The position numbers and the translations under genes are program-made. A DNA stretch of 64,000 nucleotides from Spirochaetia bacterium UBA6919. Lineage in GTDB: Bacteria; Spirochaetota; UBA6919. Numbering within the stretch: position 1 is the stretch's first letter; each line of letters starts with the position of its first letter. Positions 26,736-36,019 of the stretch are shown here, piece after piece. The DNA is taken from the NCBI GenBank assembly GCA_002450905.1, contig DKAT01000114.1, forward strand, positions 1 through 64,000, read 5' to 3'. Below the pieces are notes generated by a model. It saw nothing but the letters and a program-made list of their open reading frames with translations, was not told the origin of the DNA and searched no databases.

Positions 26736-28694
26736 TTATGCTCCCATTCTTTGGATGATCGTTTCAATCATTTTATCGATATAAGAAATAAATCTGGCAG
26801 AAGCATTGTAGCCGTGCTGATACGTAACTAGTGCTGCCATTTCCTCATCGATGTTGACGCCTGAGATGGACTCTTTAGTATTTTTGAGGTGATTGACAAT
26901 GGCATCTTCCTTTTTCAGTTCAAGGTTTGCATTTCGGGTATAGGTTCCAAGATCTTCAGTAACCTTATCTAAAAAGGATCTGAAGCTCTTAGAGTATTTA
27001 TCCATCATAATAGGATCGTGATCTATCTTGCTCACTACATCTAATGCGTTATATTCATTTTCGCTAACGAGGGATGCAACTATTCTTAGAGCATTACTAC
27101 CATCATTTTCTCCTGTCATTCGATCGGCAATACCATCTCCATCACTATCTCGTCCTTTAGCTGCAGCAATATTATTTGCTTCACGGAGTATTGATTCATC
27201 TAGACTAATCCAACGAGATGGATGATCCATAGGAGCTCTTGCATAGGAGTATTCGAGCCCTTTGAATTTAGTAACCTCACCTGTTCTATTCCAATCAAAT
27301 GCACCGCTCTTTCCACTTTGTTTCAAGATACCAGCAAACCCTGTTAGAAAGTCTCCACTATCTTCTACATGGCGAATGATGAAGTTTTTATAGTTTGGAT
27401 CAGATGATCGTGTTGCTTTAATAGTTAATTGACCTTTGTGATTTAAGTATGCGACAACATCAGCAGAGGATTTATTGATCCTATCTACTACATCCTTTAC
27501 AGAATCTGTTTTAAAGTAGTTAATCAGTACATCTTTGCCATTATATTTGCTGGGACCTAAATTGATAGTACCATTGACACCTAGTATATCGTCTTTTTTT
27601 ATGGATTGAGTTCCGCTTATTTTATATATAGCTGTTCCATCAAAAATACCGTCATCATTTCTATCAAAATCACCATTGACATTGCTATTTGTATATTCCT
27701 GTTTAAAGAAATTAGTCTGAGTATTAAAATTAAGCCCAAAACCATCTCTGTGGATTTCATTAACTGTTTCAATAAGATTTATAGCAAAATTATCGAGTTG
27801 TTCAATCTGATTCTTAATATCGACGTCACGGGTGTGGAGAAGTCCGCCAATTTCGCCTGTTTTAGCAAGTAGATTTTTACCATCGTTGTTCCAAACAACT
27901 TTTAGAAACCCTTCGTTATTTGGATCAGCTTGAGTACGGAGTTTTTCAAACTTATCACCCTGTATAAGTCTTTCTGAACCAATATATACAATAAACTCAT
28001 CTTTATCCGTTCGACTGACACGTATTTCAAGAAGGGATGATAATTTTTCAACAAGTGCATCCCGTTTATCTAAAAGATCGTTAGCATTATCACCATGTGC
28101 TTCGACTCTTTGGATCTCACGATTTAAGTCTGCAATTTGTTTTGACATGGTATTTACTTCGTTGACCTTACTTTTTATAATATCATCAACATTTTTTCGT
28201 AGTGTCCAATAGTGGTTAAATAGATTTTGAATGTGTTGTGTAAGACCAATAGCAGAATTTCTTAGAACTTCACGTGCTCCACCTTCTGTAGGATAATTAC
28301 CCAAATGATTCCAATCTTTGATAAAGCTTTCCAAACGACTTTTTAAGCTAGGCTGATTTGGTTCGTTATTGAGGGCTTCAAGTTGCTTTAAAAAGAAAGT
28401 TCTTTGGCTCCAATAACCTAAATTACCCTTCTCTTCAATAATTCGATTATCAAGAAAGATATCCCGAACTCTTCTAACTTCCTGGACATTTACACCACTA
28501 CCGATCTGCCCTGCTTGTCCTCCATGATTTAGTCCTGGTGGATAAATTGGCAAAGCAGATTCAAAAGATACTTTCTGTCTTGAATAATCAGGATTACTAA
28601 CATTTGCAAGGTTATGTCCTGTTGTATTGAGTGCGACCTGATGAGCTATAAGCCCTCGTTTACCTAGTTCTATTCCATGAAAAGTTGAAACCAT
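26736..28694 (-). CDS. flgK: flagellar hook-associated protein FlgK
   Basis: FlgK (HAP1) is the first junction protein. The 652-residue protein starts MVSTFHGIELGKRGLIAHQ and has the D0/D1 signature TTGHNLANVSNPDYSRQ. Its C-terminus, VNIDEEMAALVTYQHGYNASARFISYIDKMIETII, is classical. The middle holds two acidic loops that look like calcium-binding EF/TSP3-type motifs (DFDRNDDGIFDG and RDSDGDGIADRM), as seen in some spirochaete FlgK proteins. It is 15 bp downstream of a FlgN-like gene. Confidence 0.96.
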   Translation of the reverse strand: MVSTFHGIELGKRGLIAHQVALNTTGHNLANVSNPDYSRQKVSFESALPIYPPGLNHGGQAGQIGSGVNVQEVRRVRDIFLDNRIIEEKGNLGYWSQRTFFLKQLEALNNEPNQPSLKSRLESFIKDWNHLGNYPTEGGAREVLRNSAIGLTQHIQNLFNHYWTLRKNVDDIIKSKVNEVNTMSKQIADLNREIQRVEAHGDNANDLLDKRDALVEKLSSLLEIRVSRTDKDEFIVYIGSERLIQGDKFEKLRTQADPNNEGFLKVVWNNDGKNLLAKTGEIGGLLHTRDVDIKNQIEQLDNFAINLIETVNEIHRDGFGLNFNTQTNFFKQEYTNSNVNGDFDRNDDGIFDGTAIYKISGTQSIKKDDILGVNGTINLGPSKYNGKDVLINYFKTDSVKDVVDRINKSSADVVAYLNHKGQLTIKATRSSDPNYKNFIIRHVEDSGDFLTGFAGILKQSGKSGAFDWNRTGEVTKFKGLEYSYARAPMDHPSRWISLDESILREANNIAAAKGRDSDGDGIADRMTGENDGSNALRIVASLVSENEYNALDVVSKIDHDPIMMDKYSKSFRSFLDKVTEDLGTYTRNANLELKKEDAIVNHLKNTKESISGVNIDEEMAALVTYQHGYNASARFISYIDKMIETIIQRMGA

Positions 28695-28709
28695 ATAATA
28701 AACTCCTTT

Positions 28710-29213
28710 TTAAATCACAGTATCGAATACTAGTGATTTCTGTAATTTGTGTCTAGTGTCCCTATTACTATAATCTATTTCCAAATCTTTGTCCTGACCA
28801 ATGGATTCGAAAGCATATTGAATGAGTTTTAGCCTGTCAGAAAGAATAGCTTTATTAACAGAATTAAGATATTTTATTTCATCAGTAAATTGAGTAAGGA
28901 TGTTATGGATTTTAGATAAAATATTTTGAGTACCAGAAGGACAAAATGGGATTATTGATTTAAGATTAATAATCTCCAAAGACCACGTATTAGATAATTT
29001 CTTTAAAATTGTTTCTCTATCTTGATCTAAGTGAGCATGATCCTGGATGATCTTTTCCAACTGGTCATTTATCTGATTTAATCCTTCAGTAGTTGGATTA
29101 TTTGAAAGAAGAGCGAATTTTTCTTCTTCCAGGGATTTTATTTTTTGAAGAATACGTATTTCATCTTTTAATAAATTGATAAGAACATTTAATTGTTTAT
29201 CTGTATCTGACAT
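28710..29213 (-). CDS. FlgN-like flagellar export chaperone
   Basis: This 167-residue, helical, charged protein (MSDTDKQLNVLINLLKDEI, then KIKSLEEEKFALLS and DQLEKIIQDHAHLDQDRETI) fits the FlgN/FliT-type coiled-coil chaperones. Sequence similarity in this family is low, and position immediately before flgK is the main support. It would hold FlgK and FlgL for export. It is probably the first gene of the flgN-flgK-flgL-fliW-csrA operon. Confidence 0.75.
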   Translation of the reverse strand: MSDTDKQLNVLINLLKDEIRILQKIKSLEEEKFALLSNNPTTEGLNQINDQLEKIIQDHAHLDQDRETILKKLSNTWSLEIINLKSIIPFCPSGTQNILSKIHNILTQFTDEIKYLNSVNKAILSDRLKLIQYAFESIGQDKDLEIDYSNRDTRHKLQKSLVFDTVI

Positions 29214-29476
29214 ATTTTCCTCTTGCAGCGTTAAAAGATAGTAAGATCTAAAATGATCGCTATTTATTCAATCGTAGCGTTGCCCGAGGATTTTGTTAAC
29301 CAATTCAAGTTATTATTTCTTTACGGAAGACCTGTCGCATAACTTTACCGATGAAATTATTTATTGTTGAAAAATCTTTTATTTTAATCCTATTTTTTTT
29401 GTAAATATGTTCTCATTTATTTAGTATATTAAAATTACGATAGTTTATATGAAAGAATTTATATAAAGAGAAGATT

Positions 29477-30175
29477 GTGAAATATGATTATATAAGTAAC
29501 TTATTATTCGAGAACTTAGAAACTTTCAATCCCCTTGTAATCACTGTGAAATTATTGTTAGCATTAATTTGTGGTGGAATCATTGGAATGGAAAGAGGTA
29601 GACATAATCAGCCTGCTGGGTTAAGGACTCACATTATCATATCACTGGGTGCGTGTTTAATGATGGTTTTAAGTATGTATTTAGGAGATCAATTCGGTGG
29701 TGATCAAGCACGATTAGCAGCTCAAGTTGTGAGTGGAATAGGGTTTTTAGGGGGTGCTGCGATCATTCGATTTAAGTACGCTATTAAAGGGGTTACTACT
29801 GTAGCTACAATATGGACTACTGCAGGAATTGGACTTACTATTGGAAGCGGACTCTATGTAGCTGGACTCATTGCTACAGGTTTTGTGATGTTTACCCTGA
29901 TTATAGTGAATATTTGGGAAAAGAAGGTTATTAAAACATCATCAATTAGTAAATTAAATATTCATTCCAAAAGAAATATTGATTTGGTGCAAATTATTTT
30001 TTCAATATTAAAGGGTTATAATATAAAGATTAGCAGTTTTGGTTTATCTGAAAATATGCTCCAGAATACTCTTGAGATGACCTTTACAATACGTGTACCA
30101 AGTCAGATTAAGATTCAATCACTGTTTTATGATATTTCGACGAATGATGGGATTATCAAAATAGATCTAGAGTGA
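29477..30175 (+). CDS. MgtC/SapB-family membrane protein
   Basis: This 232-residue protein uses a GTG start preceded by AAAGAGAAG. It has four to five membrane segments and the MgtC signatures GGIIGMERGRHNQPAGLRTHIIISLGA, ARLAAQVVSGIGFLGGAAI and KGVTTVATIWTTAGIGLTIGSG. A C-terminal ~70-residue soluble tail follows, ACT-like in pattern. Family members affect Mg2+ limitation responses and F-ATPase in pathogens, but many are of unknown role. Its end overlaps the convergent methyltransferase gene by 9 bp. Confidence 0.92.
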   Translation: MKYDYISNLLFENLETFNPLVITVKLLLALICGGIIGMERGRHNQPAGLRTHIIISLGACLMMVLSMYLGDQFGGDQARLAAQVVSGIGFLGGAAIIRFKYAIKGVTTVATIWTTAGIGLTIGSGLYVAGLIATGFVMFTLIIVNIWEKKVIKTSSISKLNIHSKRNIDLVQIIFSILKGYNIKISSFGLSENMLQNTLEMTFTIRVPSQIKIQSLFYDISTNDGIIKIDLE

Positions 30176-30838
30176 TTTTACTCTCCCGTATATAATATAA
30201 TGTCTATCTGAAACAATTTCTAAAGACAGATGACTGAGATTTTCCTTTTCAAGTTGTATTTTAATCTCATCCAGGGTGTACGATGCCAATAGAGAATTAT
30301 AGAAATCACGTTTTAAAATGTCTGGTTCACCCTGACAATATTTGTTAACAATGTTTTGAGCGTTGATTCTATTTTCAGGTCTGTGAAGATCCATTATAAA
30401 TACAAGGGTTTCATTGTTTGAATATTTTTTAAGTGTTTTCCAAAGGGTATATGGATTAAGCAGATGATGGAGAAGGGAGTTTGATATTATGACAGAAAAT
30501 GATTTGATTGGTAAATTATCATTGGGTAAGTATTGGTGATATAAGTTTATTCTATTTTCGAGTCCCTTACTTTGAATAGCAAGCATACCATATTTTAACA
30601 TATTTTCTGAAGAATCGATCCCATGAACTATACACTGATTATATTTTTCTGCAAAACGAATGGATATATCACACGATCCGCAGCCAAGATCCAAAACATC
30701 CCCACATAGATTTATATTTTTAAACTTCTCTTGAAATAAATTAATAAACATCGTATGGGGTGCTTCAAAATCTGCTTCAGCATATGCTTTCACATTATCA
30801 ATATCGAGCATCAGTTCTGATTCAGGGATTCTATCCAT
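30167..30838 (-). CDS. class I SAM-dependent methyltransferase
   Basis: This 223-residue Rossmann-fold methyltransferase has motif I VLDLGCGSCDISIRF, the acidic loop HGIDSSENMLKYG and ISNSLLHHLLNPYTLWKTL at the motif IV region. The late HRPENR segment is also seen in small-molecule methyltransferases. Substrate unknown. It overlaps the convergent mgtC-type gene by 9 bp and lies 70 bp downstream of the small exported protein at 30909. Confidence 0.87.
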   Translation of the reverse strand: MDRIPESELMLDIDNVKAYAEADFEAPHTMFINLFQEKFKNINLCGDVLDLGCGSCDISIRFAEKYNQCIVHGIDSSENMLKYGMLAIQSKGLENRINLYHQYLPNDNLPIKSFSVIISNSLLHHLLNPYTLWKTLKKYSNNETLVFIMDLHRPENRINAQNIVNKYCQGEPDILKRDFYNSLLASYTLDEIKIQLEKENLSHLSLEIVSDRHYIIYGRVKSL

Positions 30839-30908
30839 AAATTATTTAAATATTATCAGATCAAATATAAATAAATTGATATCAATATACCGATGATATG
30901 CTATGACA

Positions 30909-31301
30909 TTACATTTTTTTAAAATGCCATATATAATTCATTTTTTTATTGCGGTACACAATATGATATACAAATTTATCCCTGGATATTTGCAAGATAT
31001 ATCCTGAAATATATATTCCAAGTGCTTTTGAATACATTCTCAAGCGATTTCCCTCAACGTACCATGTCCAATAAGTTCTCTCACGATAAGAAACATCATT
31101 TAAAACCATCGTCCCATCTTCGTGAAACTGGTAAACATAATGAGTATTTAGGATATACATCTCTTTTTTTACGGGATCATATGTTTTGTGAAGCTTCCAA
31201 ACCCCAGTGAGAGCTTGTTTATAATTTACTGCATTGGCATTATTCATTGATAAAGATATGAACAATAAAGAAATAATTAAGATCAATAAACTAATTTTCA
31301 T
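30909..31301 (-). CDS. small exported protein, lipocalin-like beta pattern
   Basis: This protein of about 130 residues has a signal peptide (MKISLLILIISLLFISLSMN to NANA). The frame extends upstream to 31343, but ATG 31301 has a strong AAGGAG seven bases before it. The mature protein begins ALTGVWKLHKTYDP and continues as alternating strands (YVYQFHEDGTMVLND, RTYWTWYVEGNRLRMY), resembling the small lipocalin-like/META-type barrels that open with G-x-W. Function unknown. Confidence 0.65.
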   Translation of the reverse strand: MKISLLILIISLLFISLSMNNANAVNYKQALTGVWKLHKTYDPVKKEMYILNTHYVYQFHEDGTMVLNDVSYRERTYWTWYVEGNRLRMYSKALGIYISGYILQISRDKFVYHIVYRNKKMNYIWHFKKM

Positions 31302-31762
31302 TGTATCTCCTTGTCTGTACTCATACTCCTTTAAATAACTCATTGATTATTACATTGAAATTGATAAGTTCCATTTGAATATTTAAAATTGTATGGATAT
31401 TAATTAACTGGATAAAGATATACAATATTTCCTGAAAGGTTCAAGTATTTTTTATATCAACCCCGAGTGAAAGATAATACATTATTATTACTATTAGATT
31501 TAAATCGATAAAGCAGATTTTAAGTTTCAACAACGATCAACATTCTAAAAATGTTTTTTATAAAATGAGAACAATCGGAACTAAAAATTTTGATTCCGAT
31601 GGTGATTCGTTTTATTCCCTATACATTTTAGGATTTTTTGTTTAATTTATCCTTTAATTAATTTTTATTGTTATCTATAATTAATGGGATTTTGAATTAA
31701 AATCTGGTCTAACAATATCAATTTAAGTATAAATAACATACTATTTTGAATTATTGAGTGGT
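31302..31762. other. intergenic region with palindromic repeat
   Basis: These 461 AT-rich bases contain no gene. A 27-bp repeat copy lies at 31574-31600. Nothing else is recognised. Confidence 0.5.
31574..31600 (+). repeat. 27-bp dispersed near-palindrome, copy 3
   Basis: The arms are ATCGGAA and TTCCGAT around CTAAAAATTTTGA, nearly identical to copy 1 at 7847 and in the same plus-strand orientation. It is followed by GGTGATTC rather than a T-run. Confidence 0.8.
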
Positions 31763-32776
31763 TTATAATGAATCAGGTCTACGGAAAAATGGTTTTCCAA
31801 CGACATTGACCTGATAGTTTTGATCTGAAAGATTTATTGTTAGCTCTGTTTCTGGTTCAGAAAAATCTTTTTTAAGGTAACCAAGGGCTATGGTCTTTTT
31901 CAATTCAGGAGAGTAGGCACTACTGGTGATATACCCCACTTCTGAATTATCTAATAATATTTTACAATCTTTTTGAGGAGGATTTTCTGTATCGATAGTC
32001 ATAGAAGACAATAACCAGTTTGGATTTCCTCTCCATTTAATTCTGGCTACAGTTTCCTGTCCTACATAACATCCCTTTTGATAACTTACTCCATGATCCA
32101 ACTGAGCTTCATTAAAAATTACTGAATCATCCATATCAATTCCATACACAGGAATTCCTGCTTCAAGACGAAGGATGTCAAGAGTATCTTTACTAAATAA
32201 ACCGATAGAATATTCTTTTCCATTTTGTAAGAGGAGATTCCAAATATCTTTTCCATAAGATGATGAAGTAATAAGATCATATCCCTTTTCCCCTGTTCGA
32301 TTTCTGCTGATAATAAGGATTTCCACATCATTATATTTTATAGGGGTACAGGAATACTCTTTGAATAAGGGCAATTGGATATTAAATGTTTTTTGCAGTA
32401 ATTCCTTAGATGATATGCCGTGGAGGGAGTACAAATTATAGTTCTGGGTCATGTTTTCAATGGAAATGTCCGCCATAAATTTATGTTTTAACAAGATATC
32501 CTGGACAACGGTGTCGTATCCTGTTTCTAGATCTATGATGAGATGATCATCCAGCCGATAGATATGCATATCCGAGAGGATTTTACCTTTGGCATTTAAA
32601 ATTGTGGCGTACATCCCCTCCTGGGGTTTGAGGGCGAGGACATTATTGGTGATCATACTTTGGAGGAATTTTAACTGGTCATTTCCTTTTATTTTAAATC
32701 TTCCCCGGTCTGAGAGATCTATGATTCCCACATGATTTCTTACGGCATTATATTCTTCTATGTTAATATTATTCAT
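31763..32776 (-). CDS. ygfZ: YgfZ/GcvT-family folate-binding protein
   Basis: This 337-residue protein has the aminomethyltransferase fold. The YgfZ hallmark KGCYVGQETVARI near residue 240 identifies a tetrahydrofolate-dependent factor for iron-sulfur enzyme maintenance rather than glycine-cleavage GcvT. The N-terminus (NAVRNHVGIIDLSDRGRFKIKG, LKFLQSMITNNV) is shared with GcvT. AAGGAT precedes the ATG. The class I fumarase and radical SAM enzyme in this window are plausible clients (inference). Confidence 0.88.
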   Translation of the reverse strand: MNNINIEEYNAVRNHVGIIDLSDRGRFKIKGNDQLKFLQSMITNNVLALKPQEGMYATILNAKGKILSDMHIYRLDDHLIIDLETGYDTVVQDILLKHKFMADISIENMTQNYNLYSLHGISSKELLQKTFNIQLPLFKEYSCTPIKYNDVEILIISRNRTGEKGYDLITSSSYGKDIWNLLLQNGKEYSIGLFSKDTLDILRLEAGIPVYGIDMDDSVIFNEAQLDHGVSYQKGCYVGQETVARIKWRGNPNWLLSSMTIDTENPPQKDCKILLDNSEVGYITSSAYSPELKKTIALGYLKKDFSEPETELTINLSDQNYQVNVVGKPFFRRPDSL

Positions 32777-32892
32777 GGTTTTATCCTTTATTCATTATAT
32801 ATTCAATTTTTTTACAATTATTTTCAATATTTATATGTTTTCTATACAAATAAATTTAGGATAAATGCAGGGATGATCAAGGGGCGTTTTGA

Positions 32893-33819
32893 TTATTTTT
32901 GTACTTTTAAATTGGATTCATCATAAAATAAGATATTTTCTTCGTCATTAATTTGAAACTTGAAGTTATGATGCCCATAAACAGGTGATGAGATGGAGAT
33001 AGGTTTGTGATGAATTTCCTCGAAATTATTTTTTGGTTGAGAATTATTATTTGTTTCAGTTTGGTCGTTTTCTCTATTTTGTTCTTCTGATAATAAGAGT
33101 TCCCTTTGTGATATTAAGAATGAGAGGCTGAAACATAAAAATAATATGATCCCATCCGTTACAAGAGCAATCATGAGATTAGTAAGGAGTTCAAGATTTT
33201 GTCCTTCATTTCCCAGAGCTTGTGACATTGCTTTGTGGAGGGAGATTTGTTTATCTGTTGTGAGGATCTTTTTCTGGTCAATGGAATCAATTTTTTTAAG
33301 GAGGGATAATTTTTGTTCATTGAGTTTATCTATTTCTTTGTTATATTGAAAAGATAGCCAGTTATTTTTTGTTCTGCGATCAGAATTTATGGATTGAATC
33401 ATTTCTCTTTTAGTGTGGATTTGCTCCTCGAGGCTTTTTAACTGGGTCGCTAAGCGGGATTTTCTATCGTCAATTTGCTTATTCTTTGCGTTGAGATCTT
33501 TTCTGGAGGACTCCATTTCATAGAAAGTTAATTGGGACTTCCATGTTCTTACCGAAAATGTAGTGTAGACACTGAGGAAAATAAGGATCACAGCGAAAAC
33601 ACCTATGGCTATTTTACTGGCAAGCCCTTTCATTTTGAAAAATACGATTTCACTAATGATTTTCGATGCGTCAAAGAAACATATACAGATAACAGCAAGG
33701 AGTCCATCAAATCCCTGTTGGGTGAGAAAATCTTTTTGTAGGATGAAGTTAATATAGAGTCCTGTGATGAGGAGTAAGGCTATTATTGAAATCAGATAAA
33801 TGTTTTTTGATTGTGTCAT
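32893..33819 (-). CDS. membrane protein with internal coiled coil, unknown function
   Basis: This 308-residue protein has four predicted membrane segments (about 7-27, 38-62, 67-90, 215-238). Between the third and fourth is a ~110-residue coiled coil (KDLNAKNKQIDDRKSRLATQ to NEQKLSLLKKIDSID). The C-terminal ~70 residues are polar and Asn/Glu-rich. No family is recognised. The layout resembles membrane-anchored scaffolds or DUF-type mobile-element proteins, but nothing mobile is adjacent. Confidence 0.6.
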   Translation of the reverse strand: MTQSKNIYLISIIALLLITGLYINFILQKDFLTQQGFDGLLAVICICFFDASKIISEIVFFKMKGLASKIAIGVFAVILIFLSVYTTFSVRTWKSQLTFYEMESSRKDLNAKNKQIDDRKSRLATQLKSLEEQIHTKREMIQSINSDRRTKNNWLSFQYNKEIDKLNEQKLSLLKKIDSIDQKKILTTDKQISLHKAMSQALGNEGQNLELLTNLMIALVTDGIILFLCFSLSFLISQRELLLSEEQNRENDQTETNNNSQPKNNFEEIHHKPISISSPVYGHHNFKFQINDEENILFYDESNLKVQK

Positions 33820-34140
33820 TGGCGTCCCTTTCGATAATGATCTGCTTCTATATATCTTTCGACATTTTGATGGGTAATATTTTAGTGTGGATGATTTTTT
33901 TTATTAAAATAGTTTAGGAATCCCTCTTTGAAATGAGATTGAGATACCGAGAATATTGATTAGGATGTCTTTTGGAGGTTGAAAGTTTTTTTATCCATAA
34001 CTTAATCAACTGGAGATCGAGATAAAATTGCCTGATGAAGGTAGATTCATTATATTCCATAGTAGATTAAGATCATCTCGGGAGTAGATTTTTAAGTCAA
34101 GGATTTAGCTAATATATTTTTATCAAGAGAGGAGGCGGTT
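33820..34140. other. intergenic region, nothing recognised apart from a ribosome site
   Basis: These 321 bases lie between divergent genes. I see no open frame or repeat copy. The right end carries GAGAGGAGG at about 34126-34134, the ribosome site of the following TTG-started gene. Confidence 0.5.
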
Positions 34141-34362
34141 TTGGATAAATTGGTTACGAAAGAATATTTATCTGGTGAGTTAAATGACTTAAAAACCTTG
34201 TTTTATAAAGAGATGAGCAGATTAAATGATGGCTTACTCAAAGAGATGAGTGAGTTTAGGGATGATTTACGTAAGGAGATGATAATTCAAACACGATGGT
34301 TTCTTGCGGGAATTGGATTTATAGTTATAGCGATTACATTGATACTTAAATTATTGAAATAA
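34141..34362 (+). CDS. small coiled-coil protein with C-terminal membrane anchor
   Basis: This 73-residue protein starts with TTG at 34141, supported by a near-perfect GAGGAGG upstream. The first 48 residues form charged helix (ELNDLKTLFYKEMSRLNDGL, KEMSEFRDDLRKEM), followed by one membrane span (WFLAGIGFIVIAITLILKLL). It resembles the small CCDC90/DUF1640-type helix-TM proteins often seen near toxin or phage genes, but no such context exists here. It is 54 bp upstream of purM. Confidence 0.6.
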   Translation: MDKLVTKEYLSGELNDLKTLFYKEMSRLNDGLLKEMSEFRDDLRKEMIIQTRWFLAGIGFIVIAITLILKLLK

Positions 34363-34416
34363 TATTGATATTATAAAAAGAATTGAATTAATAGATATAG
34401 AATAAAAGGTTTTCTG

Positions 34417-35409
34417 ATGGAAGAATCAAGTTATAAAATCAGTGGAGTGGATATTGATGCAGGAAATAATGCTGTAGATAAAATAAAACCCTTTGTTCAG
34501 AAGACCTTTCGGAAAGAAGTGTTGACTGGACTCGGTGGATTTAGTGGGTTATTTCAACTGGATATGGGTCGGTATAAGAATCCTGTATTGGTGAGTGGAA
34601 CCGATGGTGTTGGTACGAAATTGAAAGTGGCTATAGAACTGGGGATTCATGATACAGTGGGGATTGATTTGGTAGCCATGGTTGTGAATGATTTATTGAC
34701 ATCAGGAGCTGAACCACTCTTTTTTTTAGATTATATTGCGACGGGAAAATTAGAACCCCAAAAGATCACAGAAATTGTAAAGGGGATTTGCACTGGTTGT
34801 GAACAGGCTAAGATGGCATTGATTGGGGGTGAGACTGCTGAGATGCCAGGCATGTATAGTCAAAGTGATTATGATCTGGCTGGATTTGGAGTGGGAGTTG
34901 TAGAAAGAGATAAGATTATTGATGGATCCACTATTCAAGAGGGAGATTTGTTATATGGTCTGCCTTCGAGTGGTTTTCATAGTAATGGTTATTCTTTAAT
35001 ACGACATATTTTATTTAATAAACATCAGATGGCAGTCAATGAATATATTGATGAACTCAAATGCTCATTGAAAGATATTCTATTAAAGCCCACTACTATT
35101 TATGTATCCATTATTCAGAAATTAAAAGAACTAATCAATATAAAGGGTCTCTCCCATATTACCGGGGGAGGATTATACGAAAACACAATGCGGATTATTC
35201 CTGGGGGATTGGATATCGAGCTCAATCAATGGGATGTTCCAAAGGAGTTTTTATGGCTACAGAAATTGGGATCCGTTTCCGATAGCGAAATGAGAAGAGT
35301 TTTTAATATGGGTATCGGGATGGTGCTTGTGATTCCTCCATCGGATGCCGATTTATTAAAACAGCAATGTAAAGATATTATTTGGGTTGGAAAAGTTTTT
35401 AAAAAATAA
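34417..35409 (+). CDS. purM: phosphoribosylformylglycinamidine cyclo-ligase
   Basis: PurM (AIR synthetase) closes the imidazole ring in purine synthesis using ATP. The 330-residue protein contains VDIDAGNNAVDKIKP, LVSGTDGVGTKLKVA, DLVAMVVNDLLTSGAEP, GGETAEMPGMY, GLPSSGFHSNGYSL and HITGGGLYENTMRIIP, all family signatures, at normal length. No other pur genes are adjacent. A cvpA-type gene follows 76 bp downstream, an association also seen in other genomes. Confidence 0.97.
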   Translation: MEESSYKISGVDIDAGNNAVDKIKPFVQKTFRKEVLTGLGGFSGLFQLDMGRYKNPVLVSGTDGVGTKLKVAIELGIHDTVGIDLVAMVVNDLLTSGAEPLFFLDYIATGKLEPQKITEIVKGICTGCEQAKMALIGGETAEMPGMYSQSDYDLAGFGVGVVERDKIIDGSTIQEGDLLYGLPSSGFHSNGYSLIRHILFNKHQMAVNEYIDELKCSLKDILLKPTTIYVSIIQKLKELINIKGLSHITGGGLYENTMRIIPGGLDIELNQWDVPKEFLWLQKLGSVSDSEMRRVFNMGIGMVLVIPPSDADLLKQQCKDIIWVGKVFKK

Positions 35410-35485
35410 CCGATTAGTATAATACGATATTTTGTGTTTATCTTATCTGTTATAAACCATAGAAATAAAATTGATGTAATAATTT

Positions 35486-36019
35486 ATGAATCTAATTGAT
35501 TTAATCATTATAGCTGGCGTTCTAATATTTGTATATAGGGACTACAGAAAAGGGTTTACGGGGGTTATATTTTCACTCCTGGCGATCATAATTGCCTTGT
35601 ATGGTGCTTTTAAATTATACCCCTTGTTTAGTGAGATTATACAAAAAATTATTGAATCGAAAGAACTTTCAACAGTCATTAGTTTTGTTTTAATTTTTAT
35701 TGTGCTGAATTTTACTGTGAATCGACTCGGAGAGTATTTTGCAAAGCTTCTGGAGAAGTTATATTTAAATTGGCTAAATGGGTTATTGGGTGGAGTTATA
35801 GGATTGATAAAAGGCTTTCTCCTAATTGGAGTAATTTTAACACTCATTGGGGTATTAAATTATCCAGCGTTATCTAAACCAATGAAAGAATCAAGAGTAT
35901 CACCATATATTATTTCATTATTCAACAAAACATTTTACCACATAGCGGGTGCAATTCCTTTTGACATGAAAGAAAAGGTCATAGAATATTATAAAAAGTT
36001 CTCTGATGTTAAAAAATAA
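35486..36019 (+). CDS. cvpA: CvpA-family membrane protein
   Basis: This 177-residue protein has four membrane segments and the CvpA pattern: MNLIDLIIIAGVLIFVYRDYRKGFTG at the N-terminus, a second pair around VISFVLIFIVLNFTVNRLG and LLGGVIGLIKGFLLIGVIL. In enterobacteria cvpA sits with purF and is linked to envelope stress; here it follows purM. Its 3' end overlaps the convergent FecR/barrel gene by 11 bp. Confidence 0.85.
   Translation: MNLIDLIIIAGVLIFVYRDYRKGFTGVIFSLLAIIIALYGAFKLYPLFSEIIQKIIESKELSTVISFVLIFIVLNFTVNRLGEYFAKLLEKLYLNWLNGLLGGVIGLIKGFLLIGVILTLIGVLNYPALSKPMKESRVSPYIISLFNKTFYHIAGAIPFDMKEKVIEYYKKFSDVKK

Noticed and set aside
31763..32776. Glycine-cleavage T protein (GcvT)
   Set aside because: The KGCYVGQE motif marks the YgfZ branch, and the gene is 29 kb from gcvPB.
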